Below are positions 27,716 through 35,424 of a stretch of 64,000 nt of DNA, piece by piece. The notes below the pieces were generated by a model. The model worked only from the letters and a program-made list of their open reading frames with translations. It was not told the DNA's origin and searched no databases. A program made the translations under genes and the position numbers. Within the stretch, counting starts at the first letter, position 1. Every line of letters begins with the position of its first letter. This DNA comes from Bordetella sp. LUAb4 (GTDB taxonomy: Bacteria > Pseudomonadota > Gammaproteobacteria > Burkholderiales > Burkholderiaceae_B). Where the stretch lies: contig NZ_JAHPZX010000001.1 of assembly GCF_021325795.1 (NCBI RefSeq), positions 1,240,001 to 1,304,000 on the forward strand. The letters run 5' to 3'.

Positions 27716-29692
27716 TCAGGCCGCCTCCCCGGCCAAGGCGGGGAAGACCCGCGCGTCGCGCAGCTTCAGGTCCGCGGCGATGCGGCCGCTGCGGCCGTCC
27801 TCGAACTTCACCTCGGTCTCGATGTATTGCGTGGCCTGCCCCGCGAACAACGCGTCCACCAGCACGGCATACTTCTGCGCGATGAAAGCCCGCCGCACTT
27901 TGCGCGTGCGCGTCAGCTCATCGTCGTCCGGGTCCAGTTCCTTATGCAGGATCAGGAAGCGGCGTACCTGCGAAGCCGCCAGGCGCGGATCGCGCGCCAG
28001 CTCGGCATTGGCCTGTTCGATGCAGCCCAGGATCAGCTCATTGACTTCATCCTTGCCCGCCAGATCCGTATAGCCCGCATAGGGCAGCCCGCGCCGCTCG
28101 GCCCAGTTGCCAACCGCTTCCAGATCGATGTTGATGAACACGCAGACCTGGTCGCGGCCGGCACCGAAGGCCACCACTTCCTTGATGTGCGGAAAGAACT
28201 TCAGCTTGTTCTCGATGTACTTGGGCGCGAACAGGCTGCCGTCGGCCAGCTTGCCGACGTCCTTGGCGCGGTCGATGATCTTCAACTGGCCGTCCTGGTC
28301 CAGATAGCCGGCATCCCCCGTATGGAACCAGCCGTCTTCGCCACGCGCTTCCAGCGTGGCGGCGGGATTCTGGTAGTACTCCTTGAACAGGCCCGGGCTG
28401 CGCACCAGGATCTCGCCGTTGTCGGCCACCTTGATCTCCACCCCGGCCACCGGGGGGCCCACGGTATCGGCGCGCACTTTGCCGTCGGGTTGCACGCAAA
28501 CAAACACCGACGTTTCGGTGGAGCCGTACAACTGCTTCAAATTGATGCCCAGCGAACGGTAGAAGGTGAAGAGGTCCGGCCCGATGGCCTCGCCCGCGGT
28601 GTAGGCCACGCGCACGCGGCTCATGCCCAGGGCATTGCGTAGCGGACCGTAGATCAGCACGTCACCCAAGGCATAGCGCACGCGGTCGAACAGGCCGACC
28701 GGCTCGTGGTCCAGGATGCGTACGCCGACCCGACGCGCCAGGTTCATGCAGGCCTTGAACAGATGGCGCTTCAGATAGCCTGCGTCTTCCATGCGTATCA
28801 GCACGCGGGTCAGCAGGTCTTCCAGAATACGCGGCGGCGCGAAGTAATAGGTGGGGCCGATATCGCGCATGTCGATGGCCACGGTGGACGGCGATTCAGG
28901 ATGATTGACCGTGAAGCCGGTGACCAGCAACTGCGTATAAGAGAACATGTTCTGCCCGATCCACGCCGGCGGCAGATAGGCCAGCACGTCCTCGTGGTCG
29001 GTCAGTTTTTCCATGTCCTGCACCGCGCGCGCCCGATCGATCAGCGCCAGGTGGGTCAGCACCACGCCCTTGGGCTTGCCGGTGGTGCCGGACGTGTAGA
29101 ACATGGCCGCGGTGTCCTGCGGGCGCACCGCCGCCGCGGCCTGGTCGAAGAAAGTGGCATCGCGCGCCGCGTGCGCATCGCCGGCGGCCAGCAGCTCGTC
29201 GAAGGACATCAGCAAAGGATCGGCGTAATGGCGCAGCCCACGCGGATCGTCATAGACGACGCGGCGCAGGTCGGGACAGACCTCGCGCAGCTCGAGCATC
29301 TTGTCGACCTGCTCCTGGTCCTCGGCGATCACCACGCCGACGGCGGCATCCTGCAGCACATAGGCCATTTCCTGGGCGACGGCGTCCTGGTACATCGGTA
29401 CCGGAATCGCGCCCAGCGCCTGGGCCGCCATCATGGAGATATACAGACGCGGACGGTTTTCGCCCACCACCGCCACGTGCTGGCCGGGCAACACGCCTTG
29501 TGCGGCCAGGCCATGGGCGGTACGGCGCACCAAAGCGGTCACCTGGGCCCAGGTCAGGGCCTGCCAGATGCCCAGGTGCTTTTCCCGGATAGCGGGACGG
29601 TCGCCGCGCGTACGCGCATGGGCCAGCAGCAAAGCGGGGAAGGTGTCCGCCGCCGCCGGCATCGGCGAGGATGCAGACAGGTCTTGCGCCAC
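27716..29692 (-). CDS. AMP-forming long-chain acyl-CoA synthetase family protein
   Basis: 658 residues, full length for the FadD15-like subgroup. The AMP-binding signature FYTSGTTGKPKGVVLTH is present, with YGSTETSVFV (A5 motif), DGWFHTGDAGYLDQDG (A7) and IDRAKDVGKLADG (A8). It converts a carboxylic acid to its CoA ester. As first gene of a seven-gene operon that ends with a second CoA ligase, it probably activates the compound imported by the transporter. ATG 29692 follows the divergent intergenic region shared with the Crp/Fnr regulator. Confidence 0.92.
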   Translation of the reverse strand: MAQDLSASSPMPAAADTFPALLLAHARTRGDRPAIREKHLGIWQALTWAQVTALVRRTAHGLAAQGVLPGQHVAVVGENRPRLYISMMAAQALGAIPVPMYQDAVAQEMAYVLQDAAVGVVIAEDQEQVDKMLELREVCPDLRRVVYDDPRGLRHYADPLLMSFDELLAAGDAHAARDATFFDQAAAAVRPQDTAAMFYTSGTTGKPKGVVLTHLALIDRARAVQDMEKLTDHEDVLAYLPPAWIGQNMFSYTQLLVTGFTVNHPESPSTVAIDMRDIGPTYYFAPPRILEDLLTRVLIRMEDAGYLKRHLFKACMNLARRVGVRILDHEPVGLFDRVRYALGDVLIYGPLRNALGMSRVRVAYTAGEAIGPDLFTFYRSLGINLKQLYGSTETSVFVCVQPDGKVRADTVGPPVAGVEIKVADNGEILVRSPGLFKEYYQNPAATLEARGEDGWFHTGDAGYLDQDGQLKIIDRAKDVGKLADGSLFAPKYIENKLKFFPHIKEVVAFGAGRDQVCVFINIDLEAVGNWAERRGLPYAGYTDLAGKDEVNELILGCIEQANAELARDPRLAASQVRRFLILHKELDPDDDELTRTRKVRRAFIAQKYAVLVDALFAGQATQYIETEVKFEDGRSGRIAADLKLRDARVFPALAGEAA

Positions 29693-29831
29693 GTTGTCTC
29701 CTGTGTGGGTCTGGGCGCAGCCTGCCTGATGTGACGATCGGTGGATCGTGACACCCCCCGGCGCGGCGTCCAGCCCTTGTCGTTGTAGGTATCGGGCTGC
29801 GCTTAAGGTATAAGGTTAAAAATCCGCCAAC

Positions 29832-29847
29832 TGTCACCCCTGCGACA
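29832..29847. promoter_or_regulatory. Candidate Crp/Fnr-type operator
   Basis: TGTCACCCCTGCGACA is a dyad with TGTC/GACA ends and near-symmetrical sixth bases, 27 bp before the regulator start. Two GTGAC half-sites occur at 29731 and 29749, nearer the ligase start. The arrangement suits control of both divergent units by the regulator, which is not proven. Confidence 0.5.
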
Positions 29848-29874
29848 TTTCATAGTTTTCTAGGGTATATCCCG

Positions 29875-30576
29875 ATGCAGCATGCCGAATCCTTGCAGCT
29901 GGCCGCCGCCTGGCTGCGCGTACTCACCGCGCCGGAGCAGGCGCGCGTCCTCAAGGACGTCACCATCCAGCATGTGAATGCCGGCACCATCATCGAGCGC
30001 AAGGGCGAACCGGGTCAGGCCTGGATCGGCGTGCTGGCCGGACTGGTGAAGGTTTCGGTGGGCAATGCGGACGGCAAGCTGGCGTCGCTGACCGGCGTGC
30101 CGGCGGGTGGGTGGATAGGCGAAGGCACCCTGCTCAAGCATGAGATCCGCAAATATGATGTGGTGGCCTTGCGTGATTCAGTGGTGGCGCGTTTGCCGGC
30201 CGCCACTTTTGAATTTTTGCTGGACACCAGCATTCCCTTCAACCGCTATCTGCTGCAGCAGCTGAATGAACGGGTGGCGCAGTTCATCGGCAAGGCGGAA
30301 AACGATCGCCTGCTGGACACCGACGCGCGCGTGGCGCGCTGCCTGGCGGAATTGTTCAATCCCCTGCTTTATCCCGGCATGGGGATGAAGCTGGCGATCA
30401 CCCAGGAAGAAGTGGGCTACCTGGCCCGGGTGTCGCGCCAGCGCGCCAACCAGGCGCTGGGGGCGCTGGAGGCAGCGGGCATGCTGCGCGTGGAATACGG
30501 CGGCGTGCGGGTGCTGGACCTGGAAGGGCTGAAGCATTATGGGGAAGACCCCTTGGCGGGCAAGGGGCTTCCATAA
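29875..30576 (+). CDS. Crp/Fnr-family transcriptional regulator
   Basis: 233 residues: a cyclic-nucleotide-binding-like beta-barrel (about residues 15-130, with GGWIGEGTLL in the position of the phosphate-binding cassette), a dimerisation helix, and a Crp-type winged helix (ITQEEVGYLARVSRQRANQAL). The cassette lacks the Crp Arg-Ser pair that binds cAMP, so the effector is probably not cAMP; there are no Fnr-like N-terminal cysteines. It is divergent from the ligase-transporter operon and is its likely regulator. Confidence 0.88.
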   Translation: MQHAESLQLAAAWLRVLTAPEQARVLKDVTIQHVNAGTIIERKGEPGQAWIGVLAGLVKVSVGNADGKLASLTGVPAGGWIGEGTLLKHEIRKYDVVALRDSVVARLPAATFEFLLDTSIPFNRYLLQQLNERVAQFIGKAENDRLLDTDARVARCLAELFNPLLYPGMGMKLAITQEEVGYLARVSRQRANQALGALEAAGMLRVEYGGVRVLDLEGLKHYGEDPLAGKGLP

Positions 30577-30652
30577 GTGGCTTTCTTAGGTGGCTTCTGT
30601 AGGTGTCTTCCTGAGGCAGCTTCCTCAGGTCGCTTCCTCGGGTGGCTTCAGG
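30575..30652. repeat. Six exact-register 13-bp tandem repeats
   Basis: Units: AAGTGGCTTTCTT, AGGTGGCTTCTGT, AGGTGTCTTCCTG, AGGCAGCTTCCTC, AGGTCGCTTCCTC, GGGTGGCTTCAGG. The array starts inside the stop codon of the Crp/Fnr gene and fills the gap to the convergent beta-roll gene a, whose stop codon is at 30660. Confidence 0.92.
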
Positions 30653-30659
30653 CTCACCT

Positions 30660-31604
30660 TTACGCCATCGGCGACTCCCATCTTGCAGGCAGCTTGCCGC
30701 TACTGCTCACCTCGTACACCGATTTGCCCGCGTAGAAGCTCACAGACGGGGGCGACGCCAGGCCGTAGTAGCCGACCACGGTCAGTTTTTCCGTCGAGCC
30801 GCTTCTGGCCGCAACCAGGTCATCGCCAATGCGGCTGACCGACACTTTTTCCGGCCTGACGCGAGTGCCGAAGTTGACACTCAGATGCTTGGTGAGGTTC
30901 GTCACCCGCGTGTCGCCTTTGGACCTCAAGAGGAGCAGGAACGATGTCATGCCGCCCGCGTCGATGGTATTGCTGCCGCTTCCCAGCGTGATCGAGCTCC
31001 CGCTGCCAGTAAGACGAATTTCGTTGTTGCCATCACCGACCTCCAAGCCTGATTCGAAGGAGCCCATGAACTGGTTGTTGCCGTGGCCCATATACACGTG
31101 ATCGGCCCCGCCCGACACCACGTTGTTGCCGTCACCCATGCTCAGGGATAGCGAGGAACCTGAGTAACGGTTATTGCCGTTACCCAAGGTCACGGCGGAA
31201 TGCCTTCCCTGCGTCGCGTCGATGACATTGTTGCCATCGCCGGCTTTCAACGTGGCGACCCGTCCCTTCAACGTGACCTGGTTGTCGCCGTCCCCGAGCG
31301 TGATGGTCGAACCAAGCCCCGTGTCCAGGATCTGGTGGCTCGTGTTGGAGGTATCCGTGAAAACGTCGACCTGCCCTTTCAGTTCGACGGGTGCCGGAGA
31401 CGTTCCCGCGGAGCGGCGCACACGCATGCGGTCCGCGGAGGATGTAAACACCTGCGACGATGTGTCCAGCACCGGCAGATCCGATGTATTGGCGAGCGCT
31501 GCCAGCCCTTCATGCGCAATGCCACCGTACGGCGTTGCCTCGTCCAGGGCCGACGCGTTGGTGGAAGGAAAGGCGTGGACTTGGGATTGAGAAATTTGAG
31601 TCAT
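30660..31604 (-). CDS. RTX-like beta-roll repeat protein, paralog a
   Basis: 314 residues. I chose ATG 31604 because the protein then begins MTQISQSQVHAFP, the same N-terminus as paralog b; an upstream ATG at 31649 is possible. After a Ser/Thr-rich N-terminal third come seven copies of a motif G-x-G-N/D-N spaced 16-20 residues (LGDGDNQV, AGDGNNVI, LGNGNNRY, MGDGNNVV, MGHGNNQF, VGDGNNEI, LGSGSNTI). A C-terminal domain VSVSRIGDDLVAARSG..KLTVVGYY follows, resembling the domain after RTX repeats in haemolysin-type proteins (SRxGDDLVV..L.I). Canonical Asp residues of calcium-binding RTX nonapeptides are largely Asn. There is no signal peptide. Function unknown. Confidence 0.75.
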   Translation of the reverse strand: MTQISQSQVHAFPSTNASALDEATPYGGIAHEGLAALANTSDLPVLDTSSQVFTSSADRMRVRRSAGTSPAPVELKGQVDVFTDTSNTSHQILDTGLGSTITLGDGDNQVTLKGRVATLKAGDGNNVIDATQGRHSAVTLGNGNNRYSGSSLSLSMGDGNNVVSGGADHVYMGHGNNQFMGSFESGLEVGDGNNEIRLTGSGSSITLGSGSNTIDAGGMTSFLLLLRSKGDTRVTNLTKHLSVNFGTRVRPEKVSVSRIGDDLVAARSGSTEKLTVVGYYGLASPPSVSFYAGKSVYEVSSSGKLPARWESPMA

Positions 31605-31708
31605 ATGTCCGAATAAATCCGAAGAAAGATTTACGGGGGGGGAACTCATGAGAAACGTGTTGTGCGGCGACGTTCCGTGCCACGGCCCTTGGCAGCGCAC
31701 GGCATCCG

Positions 31709-31831
31709 CAACGTGCACCGCCGCAGGCCCAGGATGCCGCCGCCGCTGCCGACAGGCGCATCGACATCGCCGTAGTGGCCTTGTACCAAGCGCTGGCCGG
31801 CAGCGGGGACCCCGTTGGCCCCGCAACTTGA
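31709..31831 (+). pseudogene. Remnant of the 3' end of an RND outer-membrane-factor gene
   Basis: Read on the plus strand, this stretch gives QAQDAAAAADRR..IAVVALYQALAGSGDP before a TGA at 31829. It aligns with the C-terminus of the intact factor ending at 41312 (QAQDAAADADMR..AAVVALYKAMAGGWDP). No upstream part of such a gene is present. It lies between beta-roll genes a and b and is convergent with b, exactly as the intact factor is convergent with beta-roll gene e. It is read as a relic of a duplicated operon. Confidence 0.75.
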
Positions 31832-31842
31832 CGAAGGTCGGG

Positions 31843-32466
31843 TCAGCCGTGCCACTTCGATTTCAAGAACTCACGGACCTCCTCCGAGGGCTGATAGCCG
31901 GGATTGCCCAGCGCTTTTCCCAGTTTTTCTATCGTGTCATCTTCTGCTACGTAGTACCTGAGTCCGCCCGCGCGCAACGTCAGAATCGGTTGCGGCTCCA
32001 TGCCGTAGAGACCGGGAACCACCAACGTTTGCTTCGCGCCGCTCACGGTGACGACCAAGTCGTTGCCACTGCGGCCGACGTTGACAGTGTCCCTGGTCGC
32101 GCCGGCGCCCATATCGATGATCATTTCCTTCGGGTTGATCAAGCGTGCCTCGCCGCCGTCAAGGCGCAGCATGGCGTAGGGAAACGTCAACGCCCCGGCG
32201 TCGACCGTGCTGGTGTCGCCCGATACGACATTGAGGCCGTCATGAAGCGTGATAACGGGGGCCTTGACGTCGCGGCGGGTGCGCACATGGGTCTCGGACG
32301 CGGCCGGATGCGCCGATGGATTCAGCAAGGGCGGCATCGTACTGTCGCCGAGCGATGCCAGTTCGCGATACATATCGCCACTCGCCGGCGTCGCATCGTG
32401 CGACATAGCCTGATCGTTGGCAGGAAAGGCGTGGACTTGGGATTGGGATTGGGAAATTTGCGTCAT
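31843..32466 (-). CDS. RTX-like protein with degenerate repeats, paralog b
   Basis: 207 residues starting MTQISQSQSQVHAFP, close to paralog a. The repeat region has nearly vanished (one recognisable LHDGLNVVSG), but the C-terminal domain is well kept: VNVGRSGNDLVVTVSG, LVVPGLYGMEPQP, LTLRAGGLRYYV. A unique tail of about 30 residues ends FLKSKWHG. It may be a reduced, diverging copy. It is 71 bp downstream of paralog c and probably in the same operon. No signal peptide. Confidence 0.7.
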   Translation of the reverse strand: MTQISQSQSQVHAFPANDQAMSHDATPASGDMYRELASLGDSTMPPLLNPSAHPAASETHVRTRRDVKAPVITLHDGLNVVSGDTSTVDAGALTFPYAMLRLDGGEARLINPKEMIIDMGAGATRDTVNVGRSGNDLVVTVSGAKQTLVVPGLYGMEPQPILTLRAGGLRYYVAEDDTIEKLGKALGNPGYQPSEEVREFLKSKWHG

Positions 32467-32537
32467 GTTGAACTCGTTGGATTTGTCGTCCTGATCTACG
32501 TCAGGACGGGTGTTGATAAAGACTGAAAGTGTCAGAA

Positions 32538-33473
32538 TCAGGCGGGCAGGTCCTTGGGCAGCGAACGCGTAAAACCGTGTCCGCCAAGCGTGATCGCCTT
32601 TGCCTGTACTGCCTGGATCTGGCCCGGCGTGTACGCATCCTTGATGAGAAAGCGCGCCATGCCGTTCCTGCTGCCGGCAACCAGATGGTCGCCCTGGCGG
32701 CTGAAGGCGATCCCTTCCCGCCAGGACTCGCCATCGAATCTGATCGTCATGCCCGCGACATCGCCTCTCAATTCGGTATGGCCATTGCCCAGATGAAGAT
32801 TCGCGTCCTGGCCATGTGTCATGGTGATCTTGTTGAAACCATTGCCCAGATGAATGTGGGTGCGATCACCAGCGCCGGTGACGTCGAGCCTGTTATTGCC
32901 GTTGCCCAGGACAAGCTCGCCGATGGTGCCGCTGATGCGATTGTTGCCATGGCCTATCCTGGCCTTTTCCAGCAGGCCGCCCTTGCGCATCGACGGCACG
33001 ATCTTGTTGTCCCCATTGCCCATGGTCAGGTCGTGCACTTCGGCAAAGACGTAATTTCCGCCGTTACCAAGCACGACGCGGGCGGTCGGATCCACGCTAT
33101 GGATGAAATTGTTCCCGTGACCGGCGGTATACGTCCCATTGCGGCCATCCATGTACACGAAGAAGTGGCTGTCCCCCATCCTGATCTGATTGTTCACGCC
33201 GATATCGACGACGCTCCTGCCCCGATCATGCAGATCTTCATAGCGCTGATTTTCACCACGGACGGTCACCTGCCGCTGGTTCGGAGCCTGCACTGGCTGC
33301 AAGGTCGGTGCAGGAGGCGCTTTCATGGGCAGTGGCGGCAGTGGCGGCAGTGGCGGCGGCGCCAGCGCGGCGAGACCGACGAGGCTGTCTTCCGCCGCGG
33401 CAGGGGCCTGGGGCAAGTTCTGGGTCGCAACGCTGGTCCTCGACAGCGACAGCGCGTTTGAAATCATGCTCAT
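32538..33473 (-). CDS. RTX-like beta-roll repeat protein, paralog c
   Basis: 311 residues. The start ATG 33473 overlaps the stop of paralog d (TGATG), so the two are translationally coupled. The N-terminus MSMISNALSLS matches d (MSTISNVVSFS). A Pro-rich segment near residues 40-60 is followed by seven repeats (AGHGNNFI, LGNGGNYV, MGNGDNKI, IGHGNNRI, LGNGNNRL, LGNGFNKI, LGNGHTEL). The C-terminal domain (IAFSRQGDHLVAGSRNG) is more diverged. No signal peptide or membrane segment. Confidence 0.75.
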   Translation of the reverse strand: MSMISNALSLSRTSVATQNLPQAPAAAEDSLVGLAALAPPPLPPLPPLPMKAPPAPTLQPVQAPNQRQVTVRGENQRYEDLHDRGRSVVDIGVNNQIRMGDSHFFVYMDGRNGTYTAGHGNNFIHSVDPTARVVLGNGGNYVFAEVHDLTMGNGDNKIVPSMRKGGLLEKARIGHGNNRISGTIGELVLGNGNNRLDVTGAGDRTHIHLGNGFNKITMTHGQDANLHLGNGHTELRGDVAGMTIRFDGESWREGIAFSRQGDHLVAGSRNGMARFLIKDAYTPGQIQAVQAKAITLGGHGFTRSLPKDLPA

Positions 33474-34243
33474 CAAAGGCCACCGAAGTCTTTGGCGAAG
33501 GAGTAGCGACGACCGTCACTTTCAATGGCGAAGTCAACCTCTCGCGCAGGCTTGGCATACACGCCAACTACCATCAGCTCCTCGCCCGGACCGGGTCCAG
33601 TGACGATCAGGTCAGTGCCACTGCGGCGGAAGTCGACCTCGCCAGGCACATCGGGGGTGCTCAGGAACACCTCCATGCCACCCACATCGCCCTTCAGGTC
33701 TGTAATGCCCCCACCCAGCTTCAGGCCCACTTCCTGGCCATTCTTGACGTTGATCTTGTTGATCCCGGGGCCGACGCTGATGCTCGTGACCGGTGCGCCG
33801 TCGACGTTCAGCGTGTTGCTGCCATCGCCTACGTTCAGCGTGGAGAACTTTCCGCTGAAGGTGTTGTTGCCATCGCCCAGTCGGATGGAGGCCCGTTGGT
33901 CGGTGCTGATCACTTCATTGTTGCCGTTGCCGGCGCTGAGCCGCGCGGCATCGCCGGTCAACGTCACCTGGTTGTCCCCGTCTTTCAGCTGAAGCGCGCC
34001 GCGCACGCCGACCACGACCAGGCGCTCGGACAGATCGCTCTGCTGCCGGTAGATGGTCCCCTTGCCATCTATCGTCTTCGTGGCCCCGGACGGAGAAGGC
34101 GACGCCGGCGCGCCCAAAACCACGGCGGTGTTGCCGTTGCGCGCGCTCAGGCCGGCGAGCCGATCCTGGGCCACGGCCGCTGTAGGGGACTGCGCGACAG
34201 GGCCGGCGTTCGAGAAGGATACGACGTTCGAAATAGTGCTCAT
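33473..34243 (-). CDS. RTX-like beta-roll repeat protein, paralog d, first gene of the cluster
   Basis: 256 residues from ATG 34243 with GGAGATCAG upstream. Six repeats are visible (KDGDNQV, AGNGNNEV, LGDGNNTF, VGDGSNTL, VGPGINKI, LGGGITDL), then the shared C-terminal domain VDFRRSGTDLIVTGPG..LMVVGVYAK. An 8-codon frame, ATG AGC ATT GGA GAT CAG TCA TGA, begins at 34267 and its stop overlaps this start; the same bases in paralog e read through in frame. The gene heads the d-c-b-a series and follows a putative ECF-type promoter. No signal peptide; a type III or other non-Sec route is possible but unproven. Confidence 0.75.
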   Translation of the reverse strand: MSTISNVVSFSNAGPVAQSPTAAVAQDRLAGLSARNGNTAVVLGAPASPSPSGATKTIDGKGTIYRQQSDLSERLVVVGVRGALQLKDGDNQVTLTGDAARLSAGNGNNEVISTDQRASIRLGDGNNTFSGKFSTLNVGDGSNTLNVDGAPVTSISVGPGINKINVKNGQEVGLKLGGGITDLKGDVGGMEVFLSTPDVPGEVDFRRSGTDLIVTGPGPGEELMVVGVYAKPAREVDFAIESDGRRYSFAKDFGGL

Positions 34244-34670
34244 GACTGATCTCCAATGCTCATTTGCTTGAGCGAAAAGTCCGGGCTTCCAAGTCGCACC
34301 CAATCGCTGCGAGCGATTCAGTGCTGCCGCAAACCCAGACGGGTAATTTGAAGAATCAGTCCGCCTAAAAGATTTTTTGTTCCGCACCTATCGAGGCAAT
34401 AGCAAACGACTATGGGAAGTAACAACGCTGAATCAAAATCAGAGCACCATGATTCTGAGAATCACCCTAAAAAACCAGAATTTCCAGGCGACGGAGCGTG
34501 ATTCAGCTGTCTGAGGGCAGGTGTGAACATATCGCATTCAGCTATTTTTCAGAATGTCGGCGCACGAAAAACGCGTGCCGCAGCGGCGCCATTTCCCCAT
34601 CAGCTTGGGAAAAATCCGTACGTGCCAACGGCCGATTCACACAGGCCTTGGGAATAGTCGGGGCAGCAGG
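34244..34670 (-). repeat. Upstream flank of paralog d, homologous to the flank of paralog e
   Basis: This AT-richer stretch aligns with 42272-42690. Shared landmarks, going away from the genes, are ACTGATCTCC next to the start, ATGCTCATTTGC, the GAACAAAAA promoter element, GCTGAATCA, CTGAA-N6-CTGAA direct repeats (d: CTGAAAAATAGCTGAAT), and GGATTTTTCCCAA. On the minus strand both copies contain a short frame: here VNRPLARTDFSQADGE ending at a TAG at 34542, in the other copy VNQPRTRADFSQSETE ending at a TGA near 42600. Whether this is a small protein or a relic is open. 34671-34771 holds nothing further that I can support. Confidence 0.7.
34356..34383 (-). promoter_or_regulatory. Putative ECF-sigma-type promoter of the d-c-b-a cluster
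   Basis: On the minus strand GGAAC (34379-34383) is followed after 17 bp by GACTGA (34356-34361). This resembles ECF promoters of the GGAACTT-N15/16-TCTGA type. The same two boxes with the same spacing precede paralog e. It is about 113 bp upstream of the d start. Confidence 0.55.
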
Positions 34671-34771
34671 AACCACCTGAGAGGCCGCGATCACGGCGGC
34701 AGCGCACCGTGCCTTGCCAGGGGCCAGGAACCGAGCCGCGGCCGCTGTGCGGCATGTAGCGGTAGATCGCT

Positions 34772-35332
34772 TTACTTCCCGGTATCCGGCCCAGGATAGG
34801 GCGCTCCCAGCCAGCGCCGCGCACCCGGCCCGCCGCGCCCGACGAAGTCGTCCGGATTGGCCAGCTTGCAATGCTTGAGCGACAGGCAGCCACAGCCGAT
34901 ACAGTGGTCCAGGTCCATGTTCAAGCGTTGCAGTTCCTCGATCCTTTGCGTCACGTGGCGCTTCCAGTCGCGTGACAGGGCCCGCCAGTCCTTGTTGGTC
35001 GGCAGGGTATCGGTGGGCAGCGCGGCCAATTGGCGGCCGATGTCTTCCAAGGTGTAGCCAATCTTCTGCGCGAAGATGATGAAAGCCACCCGCCTGAGCG
35101 TGGAACGCGGGTAGTAACGGCGCGTACTGCCTTGCCGCGAAGACAGGATCAAGCCCATGGATTCGTAATAGCGCAGCGCGGACGCGGCCACGCCGCTGCG
35201 TTTGGCCACTTCACTGATAGGCATCAGCGGATCGGCGAGCCGCTCGTTGGCGGGCTTTTCAGCATGGACGCCGACGACGGAATTCCTGGGCGTCGCGGAG
35301 GCAGGACGCTTGGTTGAAGCAGGACTGGGCAT
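34772..35332 (-). CDS. soxR: SoxR-type redox-sensing MerR regulator
   Basis: 186 residues from ATG 35332. It has a MerR winged helix (PISEVAKRSGVAASALRYYESMGL), a dimerisation helix and the SoxR [2Fe-2S] ligand set C-X2-C-X-C-X5-C in CIGCGCLSLKHC. SoxR turns on its target when the cluster is oxidised by redox-cycling compounds. About 37 extra residues precede the usual start; ATG 35224 (MPISEV) would give the standard form. It is divergent from the RND operon, whose promoter has the overlong spacer that MerR-family activators need. Confidence 0.94.
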   Translation of the reverse strand: MPSPASTKRPASATPRNSVVGVHAEKPANERLADPLMPISEVAKRSGVAASALRYYESMGLILSSRQGSTRRYYPRSTLRRVAFIIFAQKIGYTLEDIGRQLAALPTDTLPTNKDWRALSRDWKRHVTQRIEELQRLNMDLDHCIGCGCLSLKHCKLANPDDFVGRGGPGARRWLGAPYPGPDTGK

Positions 35333-35362
35333 CACGACTCCCTGGCAATGACGTGGTCTTGA

Positions 35363-35393
35363 TTGACTTGAAGTTTACTTTAACTTGTACATT
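35363..35393 (+). promoter_or_regulatory. SoxR-activated promoter with 19-bp spacer
   Basis: TTGACT (-35, 35363-35368) and TACATT (-10, 35388-35393) are 19 bp apart, the overlong spacing of MerR/SoxR promoters. The spacer contains the dyad AAGTT-N6-AACTT. It points at the RND operon, 31 bp upstream of the adaptor start. Confidence 0.82.
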
Positions 35394-35424
35394 CGCCCGG
35401 CCCTCTCCTGAATCGTGCGAAAAA

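Noticed and set aside
30575-30652. CRISPR-like array
   Set aside because: Repeats are 13 bp head-to-tail without spacers; no cas genes are present. The same applies to the other tandem arrays.
30660-34243. Type I secreted RTX toxin operon
   Set aside because: No HlyB/HlyD-type genes nearby, no classical C-terminal secretion signal, proteins are too small and the Asp ligands are mostly replaced by Asn. The adjacent adaptor, pump and outer-membrane factor are RND-type.
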